Positions 8,504 through 16,543 are shown, counted from the stretch's first letter. The stretch: 64,000 bases of DNA from Lysinibacillus fusiformis (GCF_002845985.1 NZ_PDFK01000009.1:62001-126000), one strand, 5' to 3'. A program made the numbers and translations. The notes: generated by a model not told the origin, from the letters alone.

Positions 8504-8662
8504 CTATTCTGATTTTTTCTTCCCACTAAAAGCTCTTAATATTGTGGAGCTTGATCTGTTTGCAGTCTTCATATGCTCATCAGCGTATTTTTTTACAGAT
8601 TCTGATTTATCAGTTGCAACTAACTTCACCTTTTGATTATTATAATCATTTTTAGCCTTCAT
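8504..8662 (-). CDS. Small basic protein (52 aa) coupled to the DUF4062 gene
   Basis: A short reading frame starting MKAKNDYNNQKVKLV and ending SGKKKSE. Its ATG overlaps the end of the DUF4062 gene by 11 bases and has a near-perfect ribosome site, AGGAGGG, 7 nt upstream. It is rich in Lys and Ser, with no membrane segment and no family I recognise. The overlap and the following terminator say it belongs to the same transcript as the DUF4062 protein, so it could be a partner, inhibitor or antitoxin; that is inference. The segment STILRAF could be part of a ribbon-helix-helix-like fold, but this is weak. Confidence 0.65.
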   Translation of the reverse strand: MKAKNDYNNQKVKLVATDKSESVKKYADEHMKTANRSSSTILRAFSGKKKSE

Positions 8663-9830
8663 CAATTATCCCTCCTAATAATCGAATCGCAAATTCCACA
8701 AATACAGCAGAACTTGATTCAATTATAGCCTCTCTGTACTCATTATGAAAGGCAGATACTTGGTCATTTGTCCATCTTTTTTTCAAAGGAAAATGGAAAC
8801 ATAATACGAACTTACCCGCCTTAATTGCAAAGTACAACAATTGCTTTTCCATACTATAGTATATGCTTTGAGCATCTTTTATATAGGTGTCAACTACAAA
8901 TGATTCTTTATCATCCAATGGATATTCTTCAGGTGGTGTAATTGCACCTTGATAGGTAATTAAATGCATTTGGGAACCCTCACATTTATACATACTTGCT
9001 GCATTACAATTCTCATATTCATTTAATGTCCTCGATAAATAACCTTTTTGATCAACAATTTTTCCACCACGGAGTTCTCTAACAATAAACGCAAGAAATC
9101 TTTCCCAGTCTTTTACAATACCCCCATCAAGTAAAGACAATAAATTATTTGTGTATCTCTGGAATTTTTGATATTCTTCAACATACCCTGCGTTGGATAT
9201 AATTTCCTCCTTCAATGGAACAAACTTAATGCCTATAGCTAACTGGGTACTTAAATAATGTTTTACTTCTTCATAAAATTCATCTTTATTTTTATAATCT
9301 AAACTATAAAGCCAACCACATTTATACTCAACATCACTAATGAACTCCCATACAAATGAATCAATTCCATTTAGTTTCTCTTTTTCTGTGTGGCTTTCGA
9401 TAATCTCACCGACTATTTCTGATAACTCGTTAGGACGTCGCCCGTTTTCTCGTTCATAAATTTCTATTTTTTGCTTTATCTCCGACTGCATGTACCAGAG
9501 ATAATTATTTTTCACATCACATTGAACATACGGAATTATATACAAACCTTCTTCAACCGCAGTATGAAATTCTATATAAGTAGGAGTCGTTTTTAAATTA
9601 TTTAGATATGTTCCAGACTTTTCTCCAATCAACAAGATAAAAATCTGACATTCTTTTACCTTATCAATACAAGTTTGTAAAGTATCCTTATCCCAAGGAG
9701 CAAAATCACCATCCTCAAAGATGAGAACTCTATGACCAGCATTAGTTAAAGAAGCTTTTAATTCTTTTCTTATCTCCCGCAATGCGGGCTCGTTAGCTGA
9801 ACTAATAAAAATTTTTGCAGGATTTGTCAT
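8652..9830 (-). CDS. DUF4062 (TIR-like) domain protein, putative defence effector
   Basis: 392 residues. The first about 110 match DUF4062: KIFISSANEPALREIRKEL, then LIFEDGDFAPWDKDTLQTCIDKV, CQIFILLIGEKSGTY and TYIEFHTA, a Rossmann-like fold related to TIR/SEFIR domains and common in nucleotide-sensing or NADase-type immune proteins. The remaining about 280 residues have no membrane segment and no family I recognise; the C-terminus could be an enzymatic or sensing domain. It forms a two-gene unit with the 52-aa gene. Neighbouring IetAS and mobile-element genes suggest a defence role, which is inference from context. The ATG follows GGAAAGGGGCG at a rather long spacing. Confidence 0.75.
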   Translation of the reverse strand: MTNPAKIFISSANEPALREIRKELKASLTNAGHRVLIFEDGDFAPWDKDTLQTCIDKVKECQIFILLIGEKSGTYLNNLKTTPTYIEFHTAVEEGLYIIPYVQCDVKNNYLWYMQSEIKQKIEIYERENGRRPNELSEIVGEIIESHTEKEKLNGIDSFVWEFISDVEYKCGWLYSLDYKNKDEFYEEVKHYLSTQLAIGIKFVPLKEEIISNAGYVEEYQKFQRYTNNLLSLLDGGIVKDWERFLAFIVRELRGGKIVDQKGYLSRTLNEYENCNAASMYKCEGSQMHLITYQGAITPPEEYPLDDKESFVVDTYIKDAQSIYYSMEKQLLYFAIKAGKFVLCFHFPLKKRWTNDQVSAFHNEYREAIIESSSAVFVEFAIRLLGGIIDEG

Positions 9831-10070
9831 TAAACAAACGCCCCTTTCCTTTAGAAACTATATATTTATAATAAATATACCATTAAACTGTTATGTATAA
9901 TTATGTATTTCCTACATTTAGCAACATAGCTTTCTTAAAAAATATGTTGTATTGATATTAACTCTTCTTTTTCAGTAGTTGTATAGGGGTACCAGAAACC
10001 ACGGATTTATTTTTCTCGACCTCTTACTTATGCATTATTCGCCAAAAGGTAAGGACTTCCGATTGTTAAA

Positions 10071-10096
10071 GATACTAAAAACTCGTTTTAGTCTCT
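10071..10096 (-). terminator. Possible terminator of the small tandem genes
   Basis: ACTAAAA and TTTTAGT flank ACTCG; on the minus strand the stem is followed by ATCTTT. It lies just after the last tandem small gene. Between 9831 and 10070 I see only AT-rich promoter-like sequence, including a TATTATAAATATATAG stretch near 9865. Confidence 0.4.
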
Positions 10097-10104
10097 ATAT
10101 TAAT

Positions 10105-10287
10105 CTAATCACCTACATTATTTAAATATAAGGCCTTATGAATTTCATCCCAAAGCTTACGAATAGTCTTTTTCCCTTCGCCCCAATCCTGTAACAATTT
10201 AATTGCTGCTTCAGGATCTACTTTTGAAAGGTCACTCAACTTTACAGGAAGGTAAGCATATATGCGAACTAATTCTTTGAATTGCAA
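10105..10287 (-). CDS. Small protein, copy 1 of a tandem paralogue family
   Basis: 60 residues from a TTG start. Compared with its two neighbours it keeps the core YAYLPVKLSDLSKVDP, QDWGEGKKTIRKLWD. No Cys, signal or membrane segment; a helical, soluble small protein is likely. A GTG three codons upstream is possible, but the TTG at 10287 aligns with the start of the other copies and sits 8 nt behind GAGGAGG. No known family is recognised. It is separated from the next copies by 60-nt gaps, each with its own ribosome site. Confidence 0.6.
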   Translation of the reverse strand: MQFKELVRIYAYLPVKLSDLSKVDPEAAIKLLQDWGEGKKTIRKLWDEIHKALYLNNVGD

Positions 10288-10349
10288 ATTCCCCACCTCC
10301 TCTAGTTTAATTCCTCAATTTACTAAAATACTTCCTTTTAATTTCTACC

Positions 10350-10546
10350 TTATTCATGATCACTATTTGATTTTGTATCAAACTCAACTAAAGCATCGAT
10401 TGTAGCACCCCATAGTTTACGTATACTCTTTCTCCCAGCTCCCCAATCTTGTAGGATTTCTATTGCAGCTTCGGGATTTACTTTAGAAAGCTCACTTAAC
10501 TTTACGGTAGAAAAGCATACATTTGAATTAATTCTTTATTCTGCAA
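10350..10546 (-). pseudogene. Small protein, copy 2 of the tandem family, frameshifted
   Basis: Starting at TTG 10546 behind AAAGGAG, the frame reads LQNKELIQMYAFLP and then hits TAA at 10502-10504. Restoring one missing base there continues as VKLSELSKVNPEAAIEIL, QDWGAGRKSIRKLWG and ends at 10350. The rest of the copy is intact, so the single-base deletion looks recent, or it is a sequencing error. The three copies align over their full length. Confidence 0.75.
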
Positions 10547-10576
10547 TGCTCTGCTCCTTTACTATTGTTTATGCCT

Positions 10577-10807
10577 CTATTCATCCTTCAGACCCCTAAC
10601 TCTCACATCTAAATCGCTCACTCTATCAGAATAAGTACCAGCATCCTTCAAAGCATTAATTGTCGTATCCCATAGTTTTCGGATGTCTTTTCTTCCATCT
10701 CCCCAATCTTGAATTATCTCAAGCGCTGCATCTGGATTTACCTTAGCAAGTTGACTCAATACTACGGGTAGATATGCATACATTCTTGCTAAGTCCTTTT
10801 CAAACAT
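10577..10807 (-). CDS. Small protein, copy 3 of the tandem family
   Basis: 76 residues from an ATG behind AAGGGAGGGAAACATC. The core MYAYLPVVLSQLAKVNP and QDWGDGRKDIRKLWD is shared with copies 1 and 2; this copy has a 15-residue charged C-terminal extension (DRVSDLDVRVRGLKDE). Function unknown. Retention of core residues in divergent tandem copies suggests selection, as in arrays of immunity or antitoxin proteins; this is only inference. It is the promoter-proximal copy. Confidence 0.65.
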   Translation of the reverse strand: MFEKDLARMYAYLPVVLSQLAKVNPDAALEIIQDWGDGRKDIRKLWDTTINALKDAGTYSDRVSDLDVRVRGLKDE

Positions 10808-10851
10808 GATGTTTCCCTCCCTTTACAAGATGAAGGCTACGTATATCTACA

Positions 10852-10882
10852 TAAGAAAAGGTACCCACAAAAAGTGAGTACC
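10852..10882 (-). terminator. Terminator upstream of the tandem genes
   Basis: GGTACCCAC and GTGAGTACC surround AAAAA; on the minus strand the stem is followed by TTTTCTT. It ends the transcript of the frameshifted hypothetical gene. Confidence 0.75.
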
Positions 10883-10892
10883 TAAACATCAT

Positions 10893-11326
10893 TTATTCAT
10901 TAGCGTAAACCATATAATCGACTTCAACATCAATAAAGAAGTAATCCTTTAAAGCCCCATTACGCTTTAAAACCTCGATGTACTCATAAGCTTCTGCTGC
11001 AGTCTTAAACATTATCATTTCCTCGCTATCATTATCGAATAGAATTTCACCACTTACCCGGATAATGAAGCATACAGCTATTTTCTCCATCTCTATAGCT
11101 ACATCAGCTAAACAGTCATTACAATAAAGATTGAAGTATTCTACAAATTGTTTCACTTCTAGCTCTGATCGATTCATGACATCTTGCACTTCAACATAAA
11201 AGATTTTATCCAGGTATTGTGCTGCTTTATCATAAGTACACGGATGTGTTTGTGAAGCTTTCCATTCTGTAAATTGAACATCAACTGCCTCTAATCTAAT
11301 CTCGCTATATTCATAGTCTCTGACAT
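10893..11326 (-). pseudogene. Hypothetical protein gene with a frameshift near its start
   Basis: An open frame of at least 144 codons runs from about 11324 to 10893 with typical coding content (VRDYEYSEIRLEAVDVQF at its beginning, VEVDYMVYANE at its end), but has no ATG at its 5' end. The only ATG with a ribosome site (AAGAGG, ATG at 11326) is one base out of frame and soon meets TAG. A single-base change near 11320 would join them. An internal GTG at 11189 would give a 98-residue product. No family recognised; no membrane segments. Confidence 0.5.
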
Positions 11327-11560
11327 TGTTAATTTCCTCTTTTCATGTGTAGTTTATTTTAAAATGTATGTTTCTTGATAATTCCAAACTTCGTAAGAGT
11401 AATCGAAACTGTATACCTTGATGAACTACCTAGTTCTTATGTTTCTCCCACAGTTATCTAAGCAATAAGTTATGACCTCCCTAAAATTTTTTCATTGTGA
11501 AACATCATGAAACAATTTATTCGATCTTTAAAAAATTGATAACATTAGTTAAATAGCGAT

Positions 11561-11630
11561 TTGTGGCGCGTAATGAATCAATATAGGGCATTTTGAACTT
11601 AAGTTCTATTGCCCTCGATATATGCCACAA
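11561..11630. repeat. 70-nt nested inverted repeat
   Basis: Outer arms TTGTGGC (11561-11567) and GCCACAA (11624-11630); middle arms AGGGCA and TGCCCT; centre GAACTTAAGTTC, a perfect 12-nt palindrome. It lies between the divergent frameshifted gene and the 54-aa membrane peptide, 24 nt upstream of the peptide start, near the integrase. It could be a 5'-UTR hairpin that limits translation, a recombinase or replication site, or a terminator. The rest of the gap 11327-11560 shows nothing else recognisable. Confidence 0.6.
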
Positions 11631-11653
11631 TTAAATCAAAGGAGGTCGACACT

Positions 11654-11818
11654 ATGACAACAACAGAAATAATTATTAGTCTTGTGCTCGCTTTAGTGGT
11701 GGGCTTATTCCTAAAAATGTTTGATAACGAGATTACTAGGGTTACGTCGATTCTTAGGGAGAATCTGTTCAAATTTCTAGTGCTAAGCGGAATTATCACT
11801 ATCATGCTTTTTAAATAG
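11654..11818 (+). CDS. Small membrane peptide (54 aa)
   Basis: The ATG at 11654 follows AAAGGAGG at 8 nt. The peptide has two hydrophobic stretches, IIISLVLALVVGLFL (about 6-20) and FLVLSGIITIMLF (about 40-53), separated by a charged loop. It resembles small holin-like or type I toxin peptides in size and shape, but matches no family I can name. The nested hairpin just upstream could sequester its ribosome site. It precedes the broken integrase gene. Confidence 0.55.
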   Translation: MTTTEIIISLVLALVVGLFLKMFDNEITRVTSILRENLFKFLVLSGIITIMLFK

Positions 11819-11897
11819 AATTATTTTGTGGTCCAAGTGCGACTCTATACAAAGCACCGTCAGACTCACAACTTGAATACACAAAGCAGCACTGATA

Positions 11898-12504
11898 GTG
11901 AGTAAGGAGGGTCAAAATTTCGTCCCTTTTATTTATGAAAACCTCACACCTAAACAAAAAGAAGAGTATGTCCTTAATGAGTACATGAAGTTTAAAAAAG
12001 AGGTGCTATCTGGAGAATACATTGCGCCATCCAATATGATATTTTCAGACTTTGCAAAGGAATGGGAAATCAAATTCGCCCTAACTGAACTGTCACAAAC
12101 AGCAATAAGTAACCATCGATTAAAACTGAAAAATCATATCTTGCCAGTGAACGGTCACATGCACATGGATAAAATAAACCAGCTCATGCTGTTGAATCTA
12201 ATGCAAAACCTTACACGAAAAGATGGTAATAAAGGAGAGTTAACCTACCATTCCAAACAAGACATATACCGCACGCTTCAAAGTGTTTTTAAGTATGCCA
12301 CTGAATGGAAAGTAATTGAAAAGAATCCCATGGACGGCATTAAGAAGCCTAAACCGCCTAAAGATGCGGTAAAGGAGAAGTTACAGGTTTATAATGAGGA
12401 TGAAATAGCTCAACTATTACAGCTAGTGCAAAGTGAGCCTTCACACTGGAGACTTCTATTCACATTAGCGGTAACTGCCGGCTTACGTAGAGGAGAATTA
12501 CTTC
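11898..12504 (+). pseudogene. Tyrosine recombinase (phage/ICE integrase), truncated
   Basis: About 200 residues align to phage-type integrases: the SAM-like core-binding domain (IFSDFAKEWEIKF, then QDIYRTLQSVFKYATEWKVI, KNPMDGI) and the start of the catalytic domain with the first catalytic Arg in LAVTAGLRRGELL. The coding sequence is interrupted at about 12504 by IS sequence, so the HxxR and Tyr residues are missing and the protein cannot recombine. The N-terminal arm-binding domain also looks missing; the open frame begins at a GTG (11898) whose AAGGAGG lies inside the frame. It probably once mobilised the 4.9-13.4 kb island. Confidence 0.8.
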
Positions 12505-13192
12505 TGTCGCTGCATGAAAGGAATACGCAAACTGCTTCGTACGTTCATCCTTCACGTAATAGCCACTTTCAGGATCTGTCGTGCTTTCCATTATTTCTTT
12601 TCAAACTTCTCTGGGGGGAAAGGACTTTTTTTCCGTGTTCTTCACGATCCATATTTAACTCTAATTGAAGCTTCTCTTCATAAGCCCGTGTTTCTTTTCG
12701 CACGACCTTTTTATCATACTTCCGTTTATTCGCACTCGCTTTCACATGCGTGGAATCGATAAATAAATGGTCTGCATGGAGGAGTCCCTGATGCATAATC
12801 TCTTTTAATATACGATAGAAAATCTGTTCAAATATATCGGTGTCTTGAAAGCGACGGGCATAATTTTTACCGAAGGTAGAGAAATGCGGGACTTCTGTAT
12901 GGAAGCCAAATCCTAAAAACCAGCGATACGCCATATTCGTTTCAATTTCTTTGATCGTTTGACGCATGGAGCGAATGCCAAAAACATATTGAATAAACGT
13001 CATTTTAAAGAGAACAACAGGATCAATACTTGGACGCCCATTAGGTGAATAGAGATGTTCTACTAAAGGATAGATAAATGAAAAATCAATAGCAGCCTCT
13101 AGTTTTCGCACTAAATGATCGTTGGGAACTAATTGATCAATCGTTAACATTTCTAATTGTTCACGTTCATTGGTTTGATTCTTCGTCATCAT
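12505..13192 (-). pseudogene. IS1182-type transposase, truncated and frameshifted
   Basis: The first about 190 residues are well preserved: LTIDQLVPNDHLVRKLEAAI, then SIDPVVLFKMTFIQYVFGI, FSTFGKNYARRF and FIDSTHVKASANKRKYDKK, typical of IS1182/IS5-group DDE transposases with the first Asp in FIDST. After REEHGKK the frame breaks twice, near an A7 run and a C6 run (about 12620-12580). The out-of-frame continuation IMESTTDPESGYYVKDE to FAYSFHAAT can still be read before the homology stops. The catalytic C-terminal half is absent. Confidence 0.85.
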
Positions 13193-13254
13193 GGTTGATC
13201 ACCTCAAAAGTTTACTTTTCAACACCCTATGTAGATAGAGTACTTTATGTAGAA
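12505..13254 (-). mobile_element. IS1182-family insertion sequence remnant
   Basis: Contains the N-terminal half of a transposase plus its upstream region. The left boundary is inside the transposase reading frame (about 12505) and is joined directly to the integrase gene; the 3' half of the transposase and that end of the element are gone. The right boundary is unclear, near 13200-13254, next to a GC-rich repeat copy. No intact terminal inverted repeat was identified. Confidence 0.7.
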
Positions 13255-13382
13255 GTTGATTGGAACGAAGGGCGGCGACTCCTGCGGGAAAAGCGGGAAA
13301 GTCGAGATCCTGGACTGAGCGAAGCGAGGGAAGCAGCTCGACCCCGCCCGCGGAAAGCGTCCGCCCGTAGTGGAAATCAACG
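13255..13382 (+). repeat. GC-rich dispersed repeat, copy C
   Basis: About 128 bp from GTTGATTGGAACGAAGG to TAGTGGAAATCAACG, much richer in GC than its surroundings. It shares the frame TTGGA..GACTCC..GCGG..GGAAAG..GGAAATC with copies at 46923-47034 and 47189-47315. Its ends can pair (GGGCGG at 13270 with CCGCCC at 13361). A spurious 69-codon reading frame crosses it. Similar elements are, from memory, scattered through Lysinibacillus and Bacillus genomes. Confidence 0.7.
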
Positions 13383-13412
13383 GCTTTACTTTATTTTATT
13401 GTAAAAGAAAAA

Positions 13413-13468
13413 AGACTGTAGGCAAACTCAAAATTCATCGAGTTTGTCTACAGTCTGTGCTTTTTTTC
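13413..13468. terminator. Strong bidirectional terminator-like hairpin
   Basis: AGACTGTAGGCAAACTC pairs with GAGTTTGTCTACAGTCT (16 of 17), flanked by an A-rich run on the left and GTGCTTTTTTT on the right. It closes the island side. From here to 13693 there is only AT-rich sequence and the lipoprotein promoter region. Confidence 0.8.
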
Positions 13469-13693
13469 ATCAATGGTGTTAAATTTTTTTGCAAATACCT
13501 TTTTAATATACTTTCCACTTTACAAATTTCATTATAGAAAACGTCATAATCTTTTACATAATATGGAACGTTTCTTCTTTATATAATACGACTAGTTCCC
13601 CTCCTAATTTAAAAAGTCTGTACAACCTTTCCATAGCCTGTATAATTCCTTCCCATTTTGCGCATATATGGAGTAACAAGGGAGGTTAGGATA

Positions 13694-14152
13694 TTGAAAA
13701 AAATAATTTATTTACTTGTATTCACTTCACTACTTTTAGCAGCCTGTGGAAAAAGTACGGAGCCAAAGGAAGTAGCTGTCGATCAAAACACGACCGTTGA
13801 AGATATAGTAGGTGCGATTGTGAAAAATGAATTCTCTGTAGAGGAATCTAAAGATGGTGTTGTCACAATTTCCATTCAGGACACAGATGTGACAGAGGGA
13901 TCAAAAAGTCAAATGTTGAAGGATTCCACTAAAATTTTTGCTGAATTATCCAAGCTAGAAAGTGTGAAGACACCTGCTATTACTTGGTATGCTCCACTCA
14001 CTGAGCCTGATGGTGATAAAACAATGACAGAGGTCTTGAATATTTATTTTAGTGAAGAGGATTATCATAAAATAGACTGGGCAAATTATCTACAGGTGGA
14101 TATAGAATCTAGCGCTACGAACTTTCACGAAGATGAGGCTTTAGAGGATTAA
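13694..14152 (+). CDS. Putative lipoprotein
   Basis: 152 residues. A lipoprotein signal is clear: KK, a hydrophobic core, then LLLAAC with the lipidated Cys at 18. The mature part (about 135 residues) is acidic and ends EDEALED; no domain is recognised. The start is TTG at 13694, 8 nt after GGGAGG; an ATG further upstream at 13658 is in frame but would give an abnormal signal peptide. It is a stand-alone gene with its own terminator. Confidence 0.7.
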   Translation: MKKIIYLLVFTSLLLAACGKSTEPKEVAVDQNTTVEDIVGAIVKNEFSVEESKDGVVTISIQDTDVTEGSKSQMLKDSTKIFAELSKLESVKTPAITWYAPLTEPDGDKTMTEVLNIYFSEEDYHKIDWANYLQVDIESSATNFHEDEALED

Positions 14153-14158
14153 CCATTA

Positions 14159-14193
14159 AGATACCCCACAACCTATTGTGAGGTATCTTTTTT
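14159..14193 (+). terminator. Rho-independent terminator
   Basis: AGATACCCCACAA pairs with TTGTGAGGTATCT, followed by T6. It lies between the convergent lipoprotein and brxC genes and slightly overlaps the brxC stop codon. Confidence 0.85.
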
Positions 14194-14530
14194 AAGTTGT
14201 TGTTTTTACATACTGCTTTATAGCCTCTACTAAAAGAGGTTGTTTTATCTTGTCATGTGTTGCTTGCCAAATTCCCTTCCCATCTTGCAATATTAATAGC
14301 TGTGGTGATTCATGCTTCACCTGAAGATCACCTGCAATAGCATTAGAAACCACTCTATCCATTTGGACAATCACAAGATACTTCGGCAATTTTGTTATGA
14401 GTGCTTTATATTCCTTTATAGCTGCAATACTGCTCATACATGTCATGCTAATTTTTAATACAAGACATGGCATGTGCTTTGATTGCTCTAACACCTCGCT
14501 CCAATTATCCAATGTCTTTATTCGTTGCAT
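14192..14530 (-). CDS. brxC: Bacilliredoxin BrxC/YtxJ family thioredoxin-fold protein
   Basis: 112 residues. YtxJ-type (DUF2847) thioredoxin fold with the active-site Cys in MTCMSSIAAIKEYKA and the family stretch VKHESPQLLIL. These proteins remove bacillithiol from S-bacillithiolated proteins and help restore redox balance in the cytosol. An ATG further upstream extends the frame to 14593, but AAAGGAGG lies exactly 7 nt before the ATG at 14530, so the short form was taken. The active site is C-M-S-S, not the C-P-I-S recalled for B. subtilis YtxJ. Confidence 0.85.
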   Translation of the reverse strand: MQRIKTLDNWSEVLEQSKHMPCLVLKISMTCMSSIAAIKEYKALITKLPKYLVIVQMDRVVSNAIAGDLQVKHESPQLLILQDGKGIWQATHDKIKQPLLVEAIKQYVKTTT

Positions 14531-14583
14531 AGCATAACCTCCTTTATAAATCATTATATACCACAATGGGTATTTATCATCAT

Positions 14584-14615
14584 AAAAAAACACGAGACTA
14601 TATGTATAGCTCGTG
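14584..14615 (-). terminator. Terminator of yycE
   Basis: On the minus strand CACGAGCTAT pairs with ATAGTCTCGTG and a run of seven T follows. Confidence 0.8.
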
Positions 14616-14630
14616 CTTTGGATTCTTTAG

Positions 14631-15044
14631 TTAGATGCCTGCTGTATTCATTAATACAAGACGCCAGCCATCTGGGTCTTCAATAGTTATCCCTTGCTCT
14701 GCCCAATAAGGATTTTCAGGCTCCACTTCGGGATATCCCATAAGTTCGAGACGTTCGGTAATACGACGAATGGTTTCATTATTTGGAATATAAAGTACTA
14801 AAAGGTTGTCCTTAGTTGGTGCAGGACAAGGACTTCCATCAACATGCGCTGTAAATTCTAGGTGATAGCCTACATTCGGGAGACCAATCATAATCCCATC
14901 ATAGCCACGGTGTCCCGTAAAAGAGCCAATTTTCTTTAAGCCGACTCCTTCACAGTAAAAACGCTCTATTTCTTGTAATTGATCTGTTGGTCTTGCTATT
15001 CTAACCTGTGCAACTGCTAATTCATTTGTCCATTGTTGTTCCAT
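14631..15044 (-). CDS. yycE: VOC (glyoxalase-fold) family protein, YycE-like
   Basis: 137 residues forming one vicinal-oxygen-chelate unit: VRIARPTDQLQEIERFY at the start, YHLEFTAH in the middle and ITIEDPDGWRLVL at the end, closely resembling B. subtilis YycE. Potential metal ligands are the His and Glu of YHLEF. The substrate is unknown; the family includes glyoxalases, dioxygenases and resistance proteins. It has its own terminator. The ATG follows AAAGGGAGGCATAACG. Confidence 0.85.
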   Translation of the reverse strand: MEQQWTNELAVAQVRIARPTDQLQEIERFYCEGVGLKKIGSFTGHRGYDGIMIGLPNVGYHLEFTAHVDGSPCPAPTKDNLLVLYIPNNETIRRITERLELMGYPEVEPENPYWAEQGITIEDPDGWRLVLMNTAGI

Positions 15045-15116
15045 CGTTATGCCTCCCTTTTTAAACTATTGTAGAATGAGACAATAATGCTGGAAACAGT
15101 CCTAGGTCTGAAGTTA

Positions 15117-15752
15117 TTATGCTAAAGCAACGCTAAACGAAGCAGCAGTCTTCTCTTTTACTTCCTCTAAAGTAACACCTTCGGCTAACTCTATCAGTTG
15201 CATGCCATCTTTAGTAAAATCAAAAACAGCTAAGTCTGTAATTAAGCGATGTACTACTCCTTTACCTGTTAAGGGGAGCTCACATTGCTTTTTAATTTTA
15301 GATTCACCGTTTTTATTTACATGCTCCATTACGACGATCACTCTTTTAGCTCCTACAACAAGGTCCATAGCGCCACCCATTCCCTTTACCATTTTCCCTG
15401 GAATCATCCAGTTCGCAAGGTCTCCTGTTTCAGATACCTCCATGCCACCTAAAATGGCAAGGTCAATATGACCGCCTCTAATCATTGCAAATGATTCTGC
15501 ACTATCAAAGAAGGATGCTCCTGGAACTGCAGTAACCGTTTCCTTCCCCGCATTAATTAAATCAGGGTCAACGGCTTCCTCTACTGGGTAAGGTCCAATA
15601 CCGAGAAGGCCATTTTCAGATTGTAACAGCACGTCATAATCGGCTGGGATCACATTGGCAACAAGTGTTGGGATGCCTATACCTAGATTAACATTCATCC
15701 CATTTGCTATTTCCTTTACTGCTCTGTTAACCATTTTTTGTCTTGTATCCAT
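15117..15752 (-). CDS. scoB: 3-oxoacid CoA-transferase subunit B
   Basis: 211 residues, normal for the beta subunit. The catalytic Glu is visible in [13 protein letters not shown], and the family stretch [15 protein letters not shown] is intact. With ScoA it transfers CoA from succinyl-CoA to acetoacetate or a similar oxoacid during ketone or fatty-acid use. It overlaps scoA by one base (TAATG), so the two subunits are coupled. Confidence 0.93.
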   Translation of the reverse strand: MDTRQKMVNRAVKEIANGMNVNLGIGIPTLVANVIPADYDVLLQSENGLLGIGPYPVEEAVDPDLINAGKETVTAVPGASFFDSAESFAMIRGGHIDLAILGGMEVSETGDLANWMIPGKMVKGMGGAMDLVVGAKRVIVVMEHVNKNGESKIKKQCELPLTGKGVVHRLITDLAVFDFTKDGMQLIELAEGVTLEEVKEKTAASFSVALA

Positions 15753-16459
15753 TACGCTTCCCCCTTTTTCACCGTTAAACGCTCGATACGCTTCTCATAA
15801 TTTTCACCTACTAATACACGTTGTACAAAAACACCTGGTGTGTGAATGTGATCTGGATCTAGCTCGCCCACTTCCACAATTTCTTCAACCTCAGCAATCG
15901 TAATTTTCCCTGCCATAGCAGCCAATGGATTAAAATTACGTGATGTTTTTCTGTAGACTAAATTTCCTTGCTTATCTGCTTTCCATGCTTTGACAAGGGC
16001 AAAATCAGCCACAATGCCTTCTTCCAGAATAAATTCCTTCCCATCAAAAACCTTTACTTCTTTTCCTTCCGCAATTGGCGTTCCAACACCTGTCGCAGTA
16101 TAAAATCCTGGAATTCCTGCGCCACCTGCACGTAGTCGCTCCGCAAGTGTTCCCTGGGGCGATAATTCCACTTCTAGCTCACCACTTAAAAATTGTTGTT
16201 CAAAAATTTTATTTTCTCCTACATAGGAAGCCACCATTTTTTTAATCTGTTTATTCGCTAAGAGTAGACCTAAACCCCAATCATCTACACCGCAGTTATT
16301 ACTGACAACCGTTAAATCCTTTGTGCCCTGCTGTACTAACGCTGCAATCGATTTTTCTGGTATACCACAGAGCCCAAAGCCTCCTACAGCTAATGTGTCT
16401 CCATCTCTAATATCCGCAACAGCTTCCTCAAACGAACTCCATACTTTCCCATTCCCCAT
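15752..16459 (-). CDS. scoA: 3-oxoacid CoA-transferase subunit A
   Basis: 235 residues. The alpha-subunit CoA-binding glycine motif [10 protein letters not shown] sits near 25-35, followed by [13 protein letters not shown] and a long conserved region ending [19 protein letters not shown]. It pairs with ScoB. A LysR gene starts less than 1 kb upstream on the same strand with an 84-nt gap, so that regulator may control this operon (inference). Confidence 0.93.
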   Translation of the reverse strand: MGNGKVWSSFEEAVADIRDGDTLAVGGFGLCGIPEKSIAALVQQGTKDLTVVSNNCGVDDWGLGLLLANKQIKKMVASYVGENKIFEQQFLSGELEVELSPQGTLAERLRAGGAGIPGFYTATGVGTPIAEGKEVKVFDGKEFILEEGIVADFALVKAWKADKQGNLVYRKTSRNFNPLAAMAGKITIAEVEEIVEVGELDPDHIHTPGVFVQRVLVGENYEKRIERLTVKKGEA

Positions 16460-16543
16460 CTCGAACCCCCCCTATAATTGCTCGCTTATTAAGAAAAATT
16501 CTACATCATTGCTATTTTACAAGTAAAGGAATTAAATCGAATA

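Noticed and set aside
12514-12762. A plus-strand 82-codon frame opposite the IS transposase
   Set aside because: It is the antisense shadow of the degenerate transposase.
13195-13404. A 69-codon open frame across the GC-rich element
   Set aside because: It lies within a dispersed repeat, is Arg-rich by base composition and has no credible ribosome site.
4880-13470. Direct-repeat attachment sites bounding the island
   Set aside because: I compared the two edges by eye and found no shared direct repeat; the right edge is disturbed by the IS and GC-rich repeat.
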